30,127 bases of DNA from Ephemerocybe angulata (GCA_013368325.1 JAACJK010000097.1:1-30127), one strand, 5' to 3'; counted from the first letter of the stretch, positions 1 to 12,869 are shown. Notes: generated by a model not told the origin, from the letters alone. Program-made: numbers and translations.

Positions 1-2642
1 CTTCACCTCTCACTCGCCGGACGTGCAAACCCCTGATTTCGGAGCTCTGAGCCTACACCCACGCGGCCCAGTGAGGTATGCGGCCGACTCAACATTTCAC
101 GTCGGACCTGCATTGACGATCGCACGTCCAACAAGTTTCCCGGACGCCCAAAAATCGAATTTGCGAACTCTAACACTACACTTCAAGTTTGCGTGCGAAC
201 CATCCCAACCTCACACCCGGCCAGCGTACCCACCACGACGCAGTGCTCGACCACCACATATCCCAGGCGTGACGCGTCTCCCAACTCGAATCTGCGAACG
301 CGGGCCACGGAATCACTCAGCACGGCCCTCCGAGTGCACAGCTGTTGGACAACGGCCACAGTCATCCAAGGTCACACTCCAGACACCCGGGCCCCCAGGG
401 CCCACATCGACAATAGCTCCACCATCTTCTTTCTGGTCTTCATTATCCTTAGGATATCGTTCTCCGGACCGTCAACATGCCACTAGCTGCTCTCGGAACG
501 TAATCCCACCTCCAACGTCGCTTCCAGACACTTACGACCTAATAGCAGCGGCCACTATTCCCGCCTCGGCCCTCGTCTCAGCCCCATTTCCCGGAGCTCC
601 AAAAATACCAAAACCTCACGCCAAGTCCCACTTGGCTTGTCGTGGTACGCCATCCTTTTTTCCACGCCTTCCCAATTCATTCTCATAACTCTCTATCAGT
701 GTTCACAGATCTGACATTAATGGAAATCGGCGACGGCGGGAGATCAACGGTCAGGGTGCCATCAATAACTCAGGGGGATAGGCAGCATGTGAGTAGGATA
801 CCTTCATTCACATTCTACCTGAGATGCAAGGCTGATTTGTGTGTGTTTTATCCCCAGTTTCGCTTTCCGGAAGCCCCTGAAGTACCAGTCTGGACTCCTG
901 AACTCTGCTAGAGAGCGAAGGCTACGGTACGTCGCCCATCCTATCCCAATTCACCGATCCTAACTGAATTTGTGACAGCATCAGCGATTGCACTGGCAGC
1001 CAGCAACCAAGCCACACCAATGGTCCAGTGCATCGGGTGGAAGGGTTATGTACACTGGGGGCAAATGATAAGGTACGTACATTGCGCGAAGATCATGGGC
1101 GGCGGTGAATATTGACAGAAGCCTCGCAGCCGATTTTCATTTGAATTTTCCTATCCGGCATCTTCTCATTAAAGCCCGAGTATCAGCGAGAGCCCTCCAG
1201 AAGCCTTGAGGCTTGTAACCACTGTACTTGATAGACAGGCCGAAGTGTGCAGTCGGGTCGCTGAGAATACGAGCTCGGTTGCCAAAGAGTGTAAGCCCGC
1301 CGCCGGGCTATCCGAGCCTGTCTCGTAACCAACCGTTAACCAAACGGTCCCAATCAAACCTTCGCCGCCAAGGTACCCGTGTACAGCCTGGACCAACAGA
1401 GAGTATATTACCCACAACCCGCGCGTTGTGCCGGCTCACGCAATGGCGTCGCGTAAGGTCCAAGCTGAAGAGGTTAGCTCCGGACCACTTTATTGCGACT
1501 GCCGCGTTTTCCCAACGTCTGAGAGATGTGAGAACATCCGATAGTAGCCTACATAATGTATAAGTTACATATAGACTGAAATATACGCTTTTAGAGCAAG
1601 AAATCTCGCTTTCCGGACGCGATTGGGCAAAGGCGGCGCGCGCGTGAACGGGCGCTTAAATTGGCGCCTCGCAATCGAGGCGGATTCCACACTGTCAGCG
1701 CAGCGTATGTGGTCTATCGCTCACCATATTATCTGACCTGTACTACATACCAGTGGATAGAGTTCACTCCAGAGCATACGCGAGGCCTAAATGGCTCGGA
1801 GAAGGTGAGATCTCCGCACCACGTCCTCGCAGCACCATTCGGCGGAATACGCAACGAACAGGCGTTATCCTACACACGGACATGTATGAACTAGCTTGAG
1901 TTAGCTAATGGTACGTAATAGTTCTGTTGGAAGATTTGGGGCCGATTTGCAGTTGGGTTTGCGGGGAGATTGGTGCGGGGGCGCGCAGGGGAGGTACAGG
2001 ACGAGCAGGACGAATGTCGGCTGTTTGGAGCATAAAGGAAGCCTGTACATAAAAGATGTAGCATGATTAGAAAGTATAAAGCTGTTTTTGCGGATATGGG
2101 TATAGTCATCCAAGTTATCGAGTTGAAATATCTCAAGAAACGGCGCATCTGTTCAAATGCGCTTTCAGGTAGATAACACTGTGTTTGAAGACTAGCGAGG
2201 CATACCCCAATAAGACAGCTCCAAATGCTCACTAGATACCACTGAGTATGCACCTTCTACCCCCCAAAGTTGGCCCCACACTCGATCCCATTCAACACAT
2301 CATCTCGGAGACAACCCACTCCTCCATACCCGTACATCCGAAATGCATGCCCAAACCACCCGTTTCCCTACCTACCCGCACGCCAAGTGCCTCGCTTACC
2401 TGCCATCAGACACCTAAGATGGGCGCTGGCTGTCATCCCATCCGAACAGCGAAAATTTCTTCGTTTCAATGAGCACAAACGGCGCAGGGAGAAGGGAGAA
2501 TGCGCGCCGTACGCGCTTGCGGCCTTTCCGAAGACCGAGCCCAAAGTCTAAATACGTACTCCACTGGTTCTGGGCTACGCTGGTGCTGGCATGGCGCGAG
2601 ATCTGGTGCTTGGCACGATCTCCGATATGCGGGGTGAAAGTG

Positions 2643-2740
2643 TATAAAGGCAGGGTGTGCGTGGGCTTGAGTTCCCCATCCCTCTCATCCCATCCCATTC
2701 CATTCTTCCCCTCTTCCGCTTTCTTTACACATCTACTCAG
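2643..2740 (+). promoter_or_regulatory. TATA box and pyrimidine-rich tract, copy 1
   Basis: TATAAA at 2643-2648 is followed by a C/T-rich stretch at about 2672-2740, a layout common in fungal promoters, with transcription expected to start at or after the tract. Downstream lies a probable 5'-leader intron (GTAAGTCACTAC to GGCAG, about 2830-2902), then ATG 2921 in ACCATGG. It should drive the presequence-like and modular locus. Confidence 0.6.
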
Positions 2741-3339
2741 ACCACTCATCCGAGGGATTCCTGATCCTCCGATAGTGCTGTGTTGCGCGTCTAGCCCGCA
2801 TTGGCTTCGTCGTTGTCGCTGACTGGCTGGTAAGTCACTACAACGTTGACTCGCTGCCGCTTAGAGCTTATCATCCACCCTCGGTCCCCGTAGCATTGGC
2901 AGCAACTTGAACCCTATACCATGGCTAATGTCCAGGTCAGTAAATTGTCTTCTCTATGCTTTTTAAATCGAAACTGACGATGTCCTTATATCTACGATGA
3001 TAGACTTGACAGGTCGCTGCACGCCGTTTGATACCATACACCCAAGGTCAATTCTCGCCCTCTCAGACACCACACAGTCTAATCTGAGTAAACAGAATAT
3101 ATGCTGCGACGACGATGATTGAAAAGAATGAAAAGTTTATTCAAAGGTATGCTACTACTATACACATTGCTCTACCATTTACTGACTTCTCTTCTCGATC
3201 TACCAACGGTTCCTTCCTCCACACCCAAACGCCCTCCATCGCGTGCCCATGACACAGTTAGTAAGATAATCTATCGTCTCCCGTCTACCCTTTCACAACA
3301 CGCTATACTCACCACCAATCCCCTACAACCAGAATCATT

Positions 3340-3799
3340 ATGCGCTCGCATCCCGCCTATGGGTCGTGACTCGTCGATGCTACGCCACGACGCAAATGTG
3401 AGTGTCGATAACTCCCTTGAACAACAGAATGTCAGACTGACCTTGTACCTGATTCCACAGCCCTCAACCAAACCGACCGCCACAGTACACTCGCGAGCGT
3501 CAATACGTGCAGGTAAGTGATTGGCGACGGTAACGGATTTCGAATGGCTGAGTTGTCTGCCTATTGACCAGTGCCCGCCAACGAAACGACGCTGCCCACG
3601 CACCGTTCCTTCGTCAACTCAGAGATCTATAGCATTGTGAGTACATTGCACCCAGGATAGATCATATGAACGGTACTGACCTAGGCTAACATCACAGCTC
3701 GGAGCGTCAGATCTTCACGTCTTTGCCCTCCGCGATGATTCTCGTCTTGGTCGCCGATTGGCCGGTGTCATCGCCATCCGTATTGGCATCGCTGAGTGA
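3340..3799 (+). CDS. Presequence-like ORF, copy 1 (indels in exons 1 and 2; reads further in exon 4)
   Basis: Counterpart of 12468-12869. Exon 1 has ATGCGCTCGC for ATGCGCCTCGC, and exon 2 begins CCCTCAACC for CCCTTCAACC, so the frame is broken twice. Exon 4 has CTCCGCGATG for CTCCGCCGATG. If exon 4 is entered in the frame used in copy 2, this removes the stop and keeps the frame open to TGA at 3797-3799. It is unclear which version of exon 4 is right. Confidence 0.4.
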
Positions 3800-3869
3800 T
3801 TTGTAGCCTTGCGATCGAAGTCGATGAGGGTGGCGGCTTGGGATCTATGAGGGTCGAGCCTACGAAAAC

Positions 3870-5056
3870 GTGAGCATGCCTTCCGTTGGGTAGCCCAACT
3901 TACTAACCTGTGTCGTGCACCTCCAGCGCATGCGCCGTCGCTTTCGAATGCATCGAGGGCGGGAGCTGTCTCAACGACAACGCGAATGGTGACTTCTGAA
4001 TCGTCGCACAAGCGAGCGTTCCCCTGGCACAGCTTCCCGTCGACGTCTCCCAGTTGTCGGTTGGTAGGTCCGGGTTATGTTCGCCTTGCTGATGATTTCG
4101 AGGTTGGGAATGCAGTCTCTGGTCGGGAGGTGGGTGCGTTGCTTGTGTCGCGAACCCAGGGCTGGCTCGAGAGTGCCGGCGTTTCGCATTTCAGCGTCGT
4201 GGACCCCTGCGTCGAGGACTCTCGTTTCCGTCGTCGGTTGGCCTCTGTCGTCGTCGTCGTCTGGGGTCACGGATTTGCAGCCGTTGTGGGAAGGTGAGTG
4301 CGACGGCTTGCAGACTTGAAGCCGGGGCTACGAGAATGTGAGCACGTCGTTCGGTGTGTGAGGTCCACTTTACTCACCTGTGTTGTGCGCAACAGGGGCT
4401 GGTGCACGCTGCTTTCGGATCGGGGGTATTGTTGTGGTGTCGATTCGTTGCAGACCCTGTTGCGACAGCCACTGGCAACACGGGGTTCTTCCGTTGCCGT
4501 CTCTCGGCGGTCTGTCGATATTCCCATTGCCGATGACTTCGAGGTTGCGAATGAGGTATTTGGCCAAAAGGTGGGTGCTGCGATTGACATGTGTGCCGGA
4601 ATGCTGACCGACTCCCAAAAGCTCGTCTCGGTTGTCGACAGGCCCGTGCCATTGCAAGTTGCTGAGCGATCGAAGTTGTTGCGGGGTGGTGAATGCGACG
4701 GCCTGTGAACTTTGAGTTTCAGGTGTGAGCACGTCGCCTGATGTCGTAGAGGTCGGCTTACTGACCTGTGTCGCGCAGATCCGTGGCCGGTTCGCGATGC
4801 ATTGAGAGGGTTGTCGGATGCGGATTCGTTGGTCCAAGTTTTCGGCGGTGACAGTCTGCGTCGCTTGCTGTCGTGATGTTCCTTCGCAGGGCTTTGAGGC
4901 TGAGAACGCGGTGTTGTGTGCGCTCCTATCGTCGCGGTGTTGGTCACATCGACTCGGGAAGCGCAGACCGGAGACCTTGAAGTCGAAGAATGGCTAAGAA
5001 TCAATGACATCGAGTTGAATGCAACTGCAACCCACCTCAAGATCGCACAGCAGTAA
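3870..5056 (+). CDS. Modular exon-intron block, copy 1
   Basis: Matches copy 2 at a constant offset of 9131 bp at all the landmarks I checked. Module exons fall at 3927-4293, 4396-4688, 4779-4876 (ending in TGA) and the separate DFEV-like remnant at about 4890-5056. Because copies 1 and 2 agree here, the stop and frame changes in module 3 are either real or a systematic error in both. Confidence 0.45.
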
Positions 5057-6058
5057 AGAATCGCGATTCCCGAATATTCGAGTACGTCTTGCATACATTT
5101 CGCGTTTCCTAGTGGTATGTCAATGCAGCTCTGACGCATCCACGGAATGTGTACTCACCTGTTGAACCTGGCGGCAACAGATGCGGTGCGTCGTCGTGTT
5201 GTTGCGAGCCAGAGCCAGAGTTTCCGAGGACCTGCGACCCACGGAGTAGGATGCGCAGTGGTCGATGGGGTTGGCCAACCCAGAACGGGAGAGTGCGATC
5301 TATGCACGGGAGACGGGAGGACGAGAGGGGCGCGAGAGGGATAGAGCATGGGCCGAGTGGTGGCGGATCGTGCCAAAATGCAGGGTTGGAGGCGTTCGAG
5401 ATGATCGAAGAGTGCCCGAAAAGCGGACAAGAGGGAGGATCGAGCGGGCGCGACTGATCGCGAGAGCCAATCAGAGCGGTTGGGGCCAGGTGCGTTGATG
5501 CGCTGCAGGCTGCAGGGACATGCCTTGGGCTTGCGAGGGGTGAGTCGCACGGGTATATTCGAGGCCATGGTGGCTGGTGTGCGGTCGATGGCGCTGCGGT
5601 TCAAGTCGCTCGGTGCAGGCCCGGTGGCGACGAGACCCACCTCCACGTGAACGACAAACAAGCCATAGCAAACGCGTCCCCAAATGACGCGGGGTGTTTC
5701 TTGCGGGCAGCACCATTCATGCCGCCTCGTTTATTCAAGACGTGTCAGACTAGAGTCAGATATCTATTGTGAGTGCAGCTAGTTATTGTGTTGAAATGGG
5801 GACTATGAGAGCTCTTTTGGGGGCACTGCACGAGCCGCTTGGATTTCTCGTGAGTGACCGTGGGCGCGACGCCATTCCCGATATGGAACTGCGATCGCGA
5901 GCGGCCCGCCGCCGCGTTTCGAGGGAATAAGGTACTCCTGCTGGCACCACTGGGTCATTGTGCATCCCAGTGTCCTGTGATTGTGTTCTTGACCATCTGT
6001 TTAGCTTCCCTTGGGAAGATTAGACCTCCATTCCTCATGAGCGAGCCCTAGGAGAGCG

Positions 6059-6131
6059 GATGGCAGATAACATAGGGGCACAGCCACGTGCTAACTCCAC
6101 ACTCACGGTTTAGGAAATGTTATCTGCCATC
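6059..6131. repeat. Perfect 15-bp inverted repeat upstream of the reductase gene, copy 1
   Basis: GATGGCAGATAACAT at 6059-6073 is exactly inverted at 6117-6131 (ATGTTATCTGCCATC), with 43 bases between. The arms lie about 265-340 bp upstream of the reductase ATG. They could form a cruciform or hairpin, be paired protein-binding sites (the arms contain GATAA/TTATC, a GATA-factor core), or be a remnant of a small inverted-repeat element. Confidence 0.8.
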
Positions 6132-6396
6132 TGTGTGCTGGACTTTTCGCACTTGCAGGCTTTCGTTCCTCAGCTTTGTATACACGAGCAGCAGAACCTA
6201 TGGAGAGACATATACTTCACGGTATGCAGAAAAGGGCATAATATTGCGAGGAATCGTGGGACTACAGTGAGCTGCTTCTGAGGGCGTCTTGGGAGTTGCC
6301 TAATTCGAATTCTTTTTGGATTCTTTTGATGCAGCCACTGGGATCTCCTTACCACCCGCTCTCTCTCATTCCGACCCAACACCAGCGCCTCAGAAC

Positions 6397-7887
6397 ATGT
6401 CACAAAGCCCATCGTAAGTGCTAACTGCTGGATGGACTCCAATACGCCAATCAACCGAGTCACATTTCAGATTGAAACACAAGATCGTAGTGACTCGGAA
6501 CCTTGGCCCCGATGTCATGCCAATCCTCGAAGGTCGAACAGAGATCGACGTAAGCGGTGCACGCGATCGCCACATATACTTCACCTTAGCTAACTGCGGC
6601 TGTCGCAGCTTGTGGTGTGGCCAGAAGATCGGGCCTGTGACAGGGAATGGCTCCTGCGGAACGCGACAGGGGCTGCTGCGTTGGTGATCATGGTCTCTGA
6701 TAAGGTAGGCGACATTCCTTATCCGTCTGGGCAGATCAGAGGGTGACTGCTGTAGATCGATGCGGAGGTACTTGATGCTGGTAGGTTACTGGTTGAGATG
6801 GCTCTCAATGCTTCGGAGGTGACATTTACTTCCAGCGGGCCCGGGTTTGCGTGCGGTTTCGACGATGTCGGTTGGCTACGGTAAGCAGTACTGGCTGTGC
6901 TGGGTCCGATCTCATGGTCGCTACAGAGCATGTCGATGTCCAGGAGCTCGCCAAGCGATCAATCGCATTGGGATACACCCCGATGTCCTGACTGAAGCAG
7001 GTAATACACGCCTTTCAGGTACTTAGCCATACTCACACCCGCCTTCTAGTCGCCGATGTCTGCATCATGCTCGCACTAATGGCAGGGCGCAACGCGAAGC
7101 AGACTTCTGCACTCGTCAATGAAGGAAATGTAGGCTAATATATCTGGCATCTCTCCAGCTTAGAAACTCACCCGTCGCTCAGTGGCCACAGTTTAGCTGG
7201 GCTCCATTCCTTTTCTGCGGCCCCCAACTTAGTGCCCCCAGCCCCTCCAGGCAACGCACAGCAGGGTTCATCGGCTTTGGGCGTATAGCCAAAGCCACCT
7301 TGGCTAGACTCGTCCCTTTTGGCTTTACCCGCTGCGTCTACGGTGCCAATCCCCACTCAACGAGACAAGGCTCGAACGACGACAGCGACAAGGAGCTGGC
7401 TGATCGTCTGGGGTTGACATCGGTTAGAAGGGTAGATTTGGATACCGTGGCGTCGGAGAGTGATGTTGTGTTTGTCCTCGCACCTGGGGGCCCGTCGACG
7501 TACCATGTCGTCAACGAGGAGTTCCTGCGCAATGAAAGAAGATGGGTGTGCTGGTGAACGCTAGCCGGGGGACGCTCGTGGATTCGGATGCTTTGGCCAA
7601 AGTGTTGAAGGAGGGTGGGATTTGGGCTGCTGGGCTGGACGTCGTTGAAGGAGAGCCTAATATCCCTGCAGATCATCCGTTGGTGCGCGAACCCAGGTAA
7701 ACTACCTTCATCACTGAGTTTATCTGCTGGAGGGATTTTCTGACGGGATAAATCTAGATGCGTGATTTTGCCTCATATTGGGAGTGCGACGAACGAGACG
7801 TGGGTGGACATGGCTTCGTTGGCTGCGAATAACGCTCTCGCGGCCGCTCTTGGGGAGCCTATGCCTTGTGCTTTACGTTGTTTGTAG
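6397..7887 (+). pseudogene. GRHPR-like: Glyoxylate/hydroxypyruvate reductase-like gene, copy 1 (frameshifted as written)
   Basis: Same nine-exon gene as in copy 2, with all splice sites present. Two lesions break the frame. One C is missing from the run encoding YTPDV (about 6979-6982, four C instead of five). In exon 8, after EEFLR, the sequence gcgcaatgaaagaag replaces gcgcaagatgaagaag, a net loss of one base. The first is a homopolymer change and the second a complex local change, so both look more like sequence error than decay. The rest of exons 8 and 9 matches copy 2. Confidence 0.85.
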
Positions 7888-8766
7888 GTGATGCGCTCGC
7901 CGCCGTTTGTCGGGAATTGCTTTTTATAGGTGAACAATTACCATTTGGGGCTAAAAGTTGAAAAAAGAGCTAACTTATTTACTTCAAAAAACATCTATTC
8001 AGGCTTTTCAGACTGGTGCAACCCTTACTATGACTGAGGATACACATCTGTTGAAGATCGTGCAGAGCTCAGTCATAGTATCCCTCGGAGCGTCAATAAG
8101 CCCTTCGTTGGGGGAATGGAAACGAGATTTGCTGTCCTTTATACCTTCGTGTCCGCGCACGGACCAGACCCTGTGCTAACAACCGGCCATCCCGGCTGTC
8201 TTCCCTGTACGTACTACCTCCCGCTGTGTTTACGCTCTCTGTTCCTTGCTCCTCGTATTACTCTACCTCGTTCCCTATCCTCTGGCCCCCAGAGGTATAT
8301 TCATCCCAACTGGCACTTGGGGAATAGTGTCCTCTAGGGAATCCAGCGGACTCCCCTCCACCCTCGAAATTTCCTTTCGGTTTCAATATGGTTGCTTGCA
8401 TCCCTGAATTAATCTGTCCCGGCTCGCTTCCACAACGGGTAATGTGTCCGGCTTTTTGCCTTTCCTCCAGGCTGTCTGATATACAACTGACTAGTCTTAC
8501 CCTAGAATTTTGACGCAATACGATGGCTCAAGATATGAATACGGTGGCCAGCTTTGAACAGAGTAGGGGGATAGTAGCGCGGGGGCGTAGCGTGTTCCAA
8601 TTTGCACCCCTGTACCATGTACGTACGTATGCCAAGCGTCTCCCGAGTTCCGAGTCAGAAAATATATTTCGGTTCCATTTCAAGCTCAAGTCAATTGGGT
8701 AAATTGGTAATCCCGTCGACAGCCGCAGGGCTCGCCGCAGGGTGAAACGTATACGCTATCCACACC

Positions 8767-8787
8767 CTTCCTTCCTTCCTTCCTTCC
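8767..8787. repeat. (CTTC)5 microsatellite, copy 1
   Basis: Five perfect CTTC units plus one C, in the spacer after the reductase gene. The count is the same in all three full copies, although such tracts normally vary quickly. Confidence 0.9.
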
Positions 8788-10203
8788 GCCGGACCGCCGC
8801 TGCTTGGAGTCGAACCGCCCCTATGAACCGTTCACATTCGAGGGGCTCAGGCCTCAGCCTGCTACAAGCCAAGTCACGGATGGGACAGAGGTCTCTCGAG
8901 ACCGCACTATATTTGTAAGTCCACATCTGGTTTTTTGAGCAACAAACCAGTGACTTCACAGTCTCCATTATCCAGGGTTTCGTCCGTCAGTCGTGGATAA
9001 GCAAGGCCAACAAGCAACTCCCCATGGGCAACACATGCTGCTATACGCTTCCGGAATGTGCGTGCATTATTTCGTCACCAGAATGAGGACTTACTGGAGC
9101 CTATTCATCACAGCCGCCTTCACCTCTCACTCGCCGGACGTGCAAACCCCTGATTTCGGAGCTCTGAGCCTACACCCACGCGGCCCAGTGAGGTATGCGG
9201 CCGACTCAACATTTCACGTCGGACCTGCATTGACGATCGCACGTCCAACAAGTTTCCCGGACGCCCCAAAAATCGAATTTGCGAACTCTAACACTACACT
9301 TCAAGTTTGCGTGCGAACCATCCCAACCTCACACCCGGCCAGCGTACCCACCACGACGCAGTGCTCGACCACCACATATCCCAGGCGTGACGCGTCTCCC
9401 AACTCGAATCTGCGAACGGCGGGCCACGGAATCACCTCAGCACGGCCCTCCGAGTGCACAGCTGTTGGACAACGGCCACAGTCATCCAAGGTCACACACT
9501 CCAGACACCCGGGCCCCCAGGGCCCACATCGACAATAGCTCCACCATCTTCTTTCTGGTCTTCATTATCCTTAGGATATCGTTCTCCGGACCGGTCAACA
9601 TGCCACCTAGCTGCTCTCGGAACGTAATCCCACCTCCAACGTCGCTTCCAGACCTTACGACCTAATAGCAGCGGCCACTATTCCCGCCTCGGCCCTCGTC
9701 TCAGCCCCATTTCCCGGAGCTCCAAAAATACCAAAACCTCACGCCAAGTCCCACTTGGCTTGTCGTGGTACGCCATCCTTTTTTCCACGCCTTCCCAATT
9801 CATTCTCATAACTCTCTATCAGTGTTCACAGATCTGACATTAATGGAAATCGGCGACGGCGGGAGATCAACGGTCAGGGTGCCATCAATAACTCAGGGGG
9901 ATAGGCAGCATGTGAGTAGGATACCTTCATTCACATTCTACCTGAGATGCAAGGCTGATTTGTGTGTGTTTTATCCCCAGTTTCGCTTTCCCGGAAGCCC
10001 CTGAAGTACCAGTCTGGACTCCTGAACTCTGCTAGAGAGCGGAAGGCTACGGTACGTCGCCCATCCTATCCCAATTCACCGATCCTAACTGAATTTGTGA
10101 CAGCATCAGCGATTGCACTGGCAGCCAGCAACCAAGCCACACCAATGGTCCAGTGCATCGGGTGGAAGGGTTTATGTACACTGGGGGCAAATGATAAGGT
10201 ACG

Positions 10204-11770
10204 TACATTGCGCGAAGATCATGGGCGGCGGTGAATATTGACAGAAGCCTCGCAGCCGATTTTCATTTGAATTTTCCTATCCGGCATCTTCTCATTAAAG
10301 CCCGAGTATCAGCGAGAGCCCTCCAGAAGCCTTGAGGCTTGTAACCACTGTACTTGATAGACAGGCCGAAGTGTGCAGTCGGGTCGCTGAGAATACGAGC
10401 TCGGTTGCCAAAGAGTGTAAGCCCGCCGCCGGGCTATCCGAGCCTGTCTCGTAACCAACCGTTAACCAAACGGTCCCAATCAAACCTTCGCCGCCAGGTA
10501 CCCGTGTACAGCCTGGACCAACAGAGAGTATATTACCCACAACCCGCGCGTTGTGCCGGCTCACGCAATGGCGTCGCGTAAGGTCCAAGCTGAAGAGGTT
10601 AGCTCCGGACCACTTTATTGCGACTGCCGCGTTTTCCCAACGTCTGAGAGATGTGAGAACATCCGATAGTAGCCTACATAATGTATAAGTTACATATAGA
10701 CTGAAATATACGCTTTTAGAGCAAGAAATCTCGCTTTCCGGACGCGATTGGGCAAAGGCGGCGCGCGCGTGAACGGGCGCTTAAATTGGCGCCTCGCAAT
10801 CGAGGCGGATTCCACACTGTCAGCGCAGCGTATGTGGTCTATCGCTCACCATATTATCTGACCTGTACTACATACCAGTGGATAGAGTTCACTCCAGAGC
10901 ATACGCGAGGCCTAAATGGCTCGGAGAAGGTGAGATCTCCGCACCACGTCCTCGCAGCACCATTCGGCGGAATACGCAACGAAACAGGCGTTATCCTACA
11001 CACGGGACATGTATGAACTAGCTTGAGTTAGCTAATGGTACGTAATAGTTCTGTTGGAAGATTTGGGGCCGATTTGCAGTTGGGTTTGCGGGGAGATTGG
11101 TGCGGGGGCGCGCAGGGGAGGTACAGGACGAGCAGGACGAATGTCGGCTGTTTGGAGCATAAAGGAAGCCTGTACATAAAAGATGTAGCATGATTAGAAA
11201 GTATAAAGCTGTTTTTGCGGATATGGGTATAGTCATCCAAGTTATCGAGTTGAAATATCTCAAGAAACGGCGCATCTGTTCAAATGCGCTTTCAGGTAGA
11301 TAACACTGTGTTTGAAGACTAGCGAGGCATACCCAATAAGACAGCTCCAAATGCTCACTAGATACCACTGAGTATGCACCTTCTACCCCCCAAAGTTGGC
11401 CCCACACTCGATCCCATTCAACACATCATCTCGGAGACAACCCACTCCTCCTCATACCCGTACATCCGAAATGCATGCCCAAACCACCCGTTTCCCTACC
11501 TACCCGCACGCCAAGTGCCTCGCTTACCTGCCATCAGACACCTAAGATGGGCGCTGGCTGTCATCCCATCCGAACAGCGAAAATTTCTTCGTTTCAATGA
11601 GCACAAACGGCGCAGGGAGAAGGGAGAATGCGCGCCGTACGCGCTTGCGGCCCTTTCCGAAGACCGAGCCCAAAGTCTAAATACGTATCCACTGGTTCTG
11701 GGCTACGCTGGTGCTGGCATGGCGCGAGATCTGGTGCTTGGCACGATCTCCGATATGCGGGGTGAAAGTG
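10204..11770. other. Region without a recognised gene (unit part ii, copy 2)
   Basis: I see no conserved protein in either strand. It contains a short hairpin (CGCCTCG-CAAT-CGAGGCG; copy 1 position 1665-1682). A minus-strand frame of up to 120 codons has two hydrophobic stretches (copy 1, 2253-1891); it stays open in copies 1 and 4 but is altered in copies 2 and 3, and has no splice or homology support. Equivalent regions are 1080-2642, 19330-20901 and 28440-30008. Confidence 0.5.
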
Positions 11771-11868
11771 TATAAAGGCAGGGTGTGCGTGGGCTTGAGT
11801 TCCCCATCCCTCTCATCCCATCCCATTCCATTCTTCCCCTCTTCCGCTTTCTTTACACATCTACTCAG
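11771..11868 (+). promoter_or_regulatory. TATA box and pyrimidine-rich tract, copy 2
   Basis: TATAAA at 11771-11776 and a C/T tract ending at 11868. The leader intron is 11958-12030 (GTAAGT donor, GGCAG acceptor), placing ATG 12050 in the next exon. Confidence 0.6.
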
Positions 11869-12049
11869 ACCACTCATCCGAGGGATTCCTGATCCTCCGA
11901 TAGTGCTGTGTTGCGCGTCTAGCCCGCATTGGCTTCGTCGTTGTCGCTGACTGGCTGGTAAGTCACTACAACGTTGACTCGCTGCCGCTTAGAGCTTATC
12001 ATCCACCCTCGGTCCCCGTAGCATTGGCAGCAACTTGAACCCCTATACC

Positions 12050-12247
12050 ATGGCTAATGTCCAGGTCAGTAAATTGTCTTCTCTATGCTTTTTAAATCGA
12101 AACTGACGATGTCCTTATATCTACGATGATAGACTTGACAGGTCGCTGCACGCCGTTTGATACCATACACCCAAGGTCAATTCTCGCCCTCTCAGACACC
12201 ACACAGTCTAATCTGAGTAAACAGAATATATGCTGCGACGACGATGA
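12050..12247 (+). other. Short spliced ORF (23 codons) in the leader of the presequence-like gene, copy 2
   Basis: ATG 12050 sits in an excellent context (ACCATGG). Exons 12050-12064, 12142-12175 and 12225-12247 read MANVQVAARRLIPYTQ followed by EYMLRRR and a stop. The first intron (GTCAGT...CTGAC...CAG) looks sound; the second has a weak GTCAAT donor. A different phase of exon 3 (IYAATTMIEKNEKFIQR) would be open and joins the next exon in frame, but no splice I can see reaches it from exon 2. It may be an upstream ORF that controls translation of the next one, or the true first exons of a gene whose splicing I have not resolved. Equivalent positions are 2921-3118 (copy 1) and 21180-21377 (copy 3). 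Confidence 0.35.
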
Positions 12248-12467
12248 TTGAAAAGAATGAAAAGTTTATTCAAAGGTATGCTACTACTATTACATTGCTC
12301 TACCATTTACTGACTTCTCTTCTCGATCTACCAACGGTTCCTTCCTCCACACCCAAACGCCCTCCATCGCGTGCCCATGACACAGTTAGTAAGATAATCT
12401 ATCGTCTCCCGTCTACCCTTTCACAACACGCTATACTCACCACCAATCCCCTACAACCAGAATCATT

Positions 12468-12869
12468 ATGCGCCTCGCATCCCGCCTATGGGTCGTGACT
12501 CGTCGATGCTACGCCACGACGCAAATGTGAGTGTCGATAACTCCCTTGAACAACAGAATGTCAGACTGACCTTGTACCTGATTCCACAGCCCTTCAACCA
12601 AACCGACCGCCACAGTACACTCGCGAGCGTCAATACGTGCAGGTAAGTGATTGGCGACGGTAACGGATTTCGAATGGCTGAGTTGTCTGCCTATTGACCA
12701 GTGCCCGCCAACGAAACGACGCTGCCCACGCACCGTTCCTTCGTCAACTCAGAGATCTATAGCATTGTGAGTACATTGCACCCAGGATAGATCATATGAA
12801 CGGTACTGACCTAGGCTAACATCACAGCTCGGAGCGTCAGATCTTCACGTCTTTGCCCTCCGCCGATGA
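12468..12869 (+). CDS. Four-exon ORF with mitochondrial-presequence-like N terminus (copy 2)
   Basis: I do not recognise the product. Exons 12468-12526, 12590-12642, 12702-12766 and 12828-12869 join in frame to 72 codons. Introns of 58-63 nt have GTGAGT/GTAAGT donors, CTGAC/CTAAC-type branch sites and CAG acceptors. The N terminus MRLASRLWVVTRRCYATTQ is rich in Arg, Ala, Ser and Thr, has no acidic residue, and ends in a typical RCYAT processing region, so import into mitochondria is inferred. The frame ends at CGCCGATGA. Copy 1 has CGCGATGA at the same place, which continues the frame as DDSRLGRRLAGV, a segment resembling the downstream module sequence EDSRFRRRLASV. The 72-codon ORF may therefore be the 5' end of the modular gene that follows. 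The exon 3096-3146 of copy 1 (12225 on in copy 2) can also be joined in frame upstream. Confidence 0.5.

Larger units (their letters stand above)
1..9117. repeat. Tandem unit, copy 1 (9117 bp)
   Basis: First full copy of the head-to-tail unit. The sequence starting cttcacctctcactcgccgg at position 1 recurs at 9118, 18255 and 27364. The unit boundary is set by where the window begins and has no biological meaning. Differences from copy 2 are short indels, for example one C fewer near 6980 and 2-nt differences near 370 and 2325. Copy 1 lacks the junction sequence to its left, so whether the array continues upstream is unknown. Confidence 0.97.

Noticed and set aside
1891..2253. 120-codon minus-strand frame with two hydrophobic stretches
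   Set aside because: It is open in copies 1 and 4 but altered in copies 2 and 3, with no recognised family and no promoter or splice evidence.
8800..8870. tRNA-like sequence on the minus strand (GGTTCGACTCC resembles a T-loop)
   Set aside because: The T-stem does not pair and no acceptor, D-arm or anticodon arm can be folded at the correct spacing.
1..9117. Ribosomal DNA repeat
   Set aside because: A ~9-kb fungal tandem unit suggests rDNA, but no 18S, 5.8S, 28S or 5S sequence is recognisable and the unit encodes a dehydrogenase.
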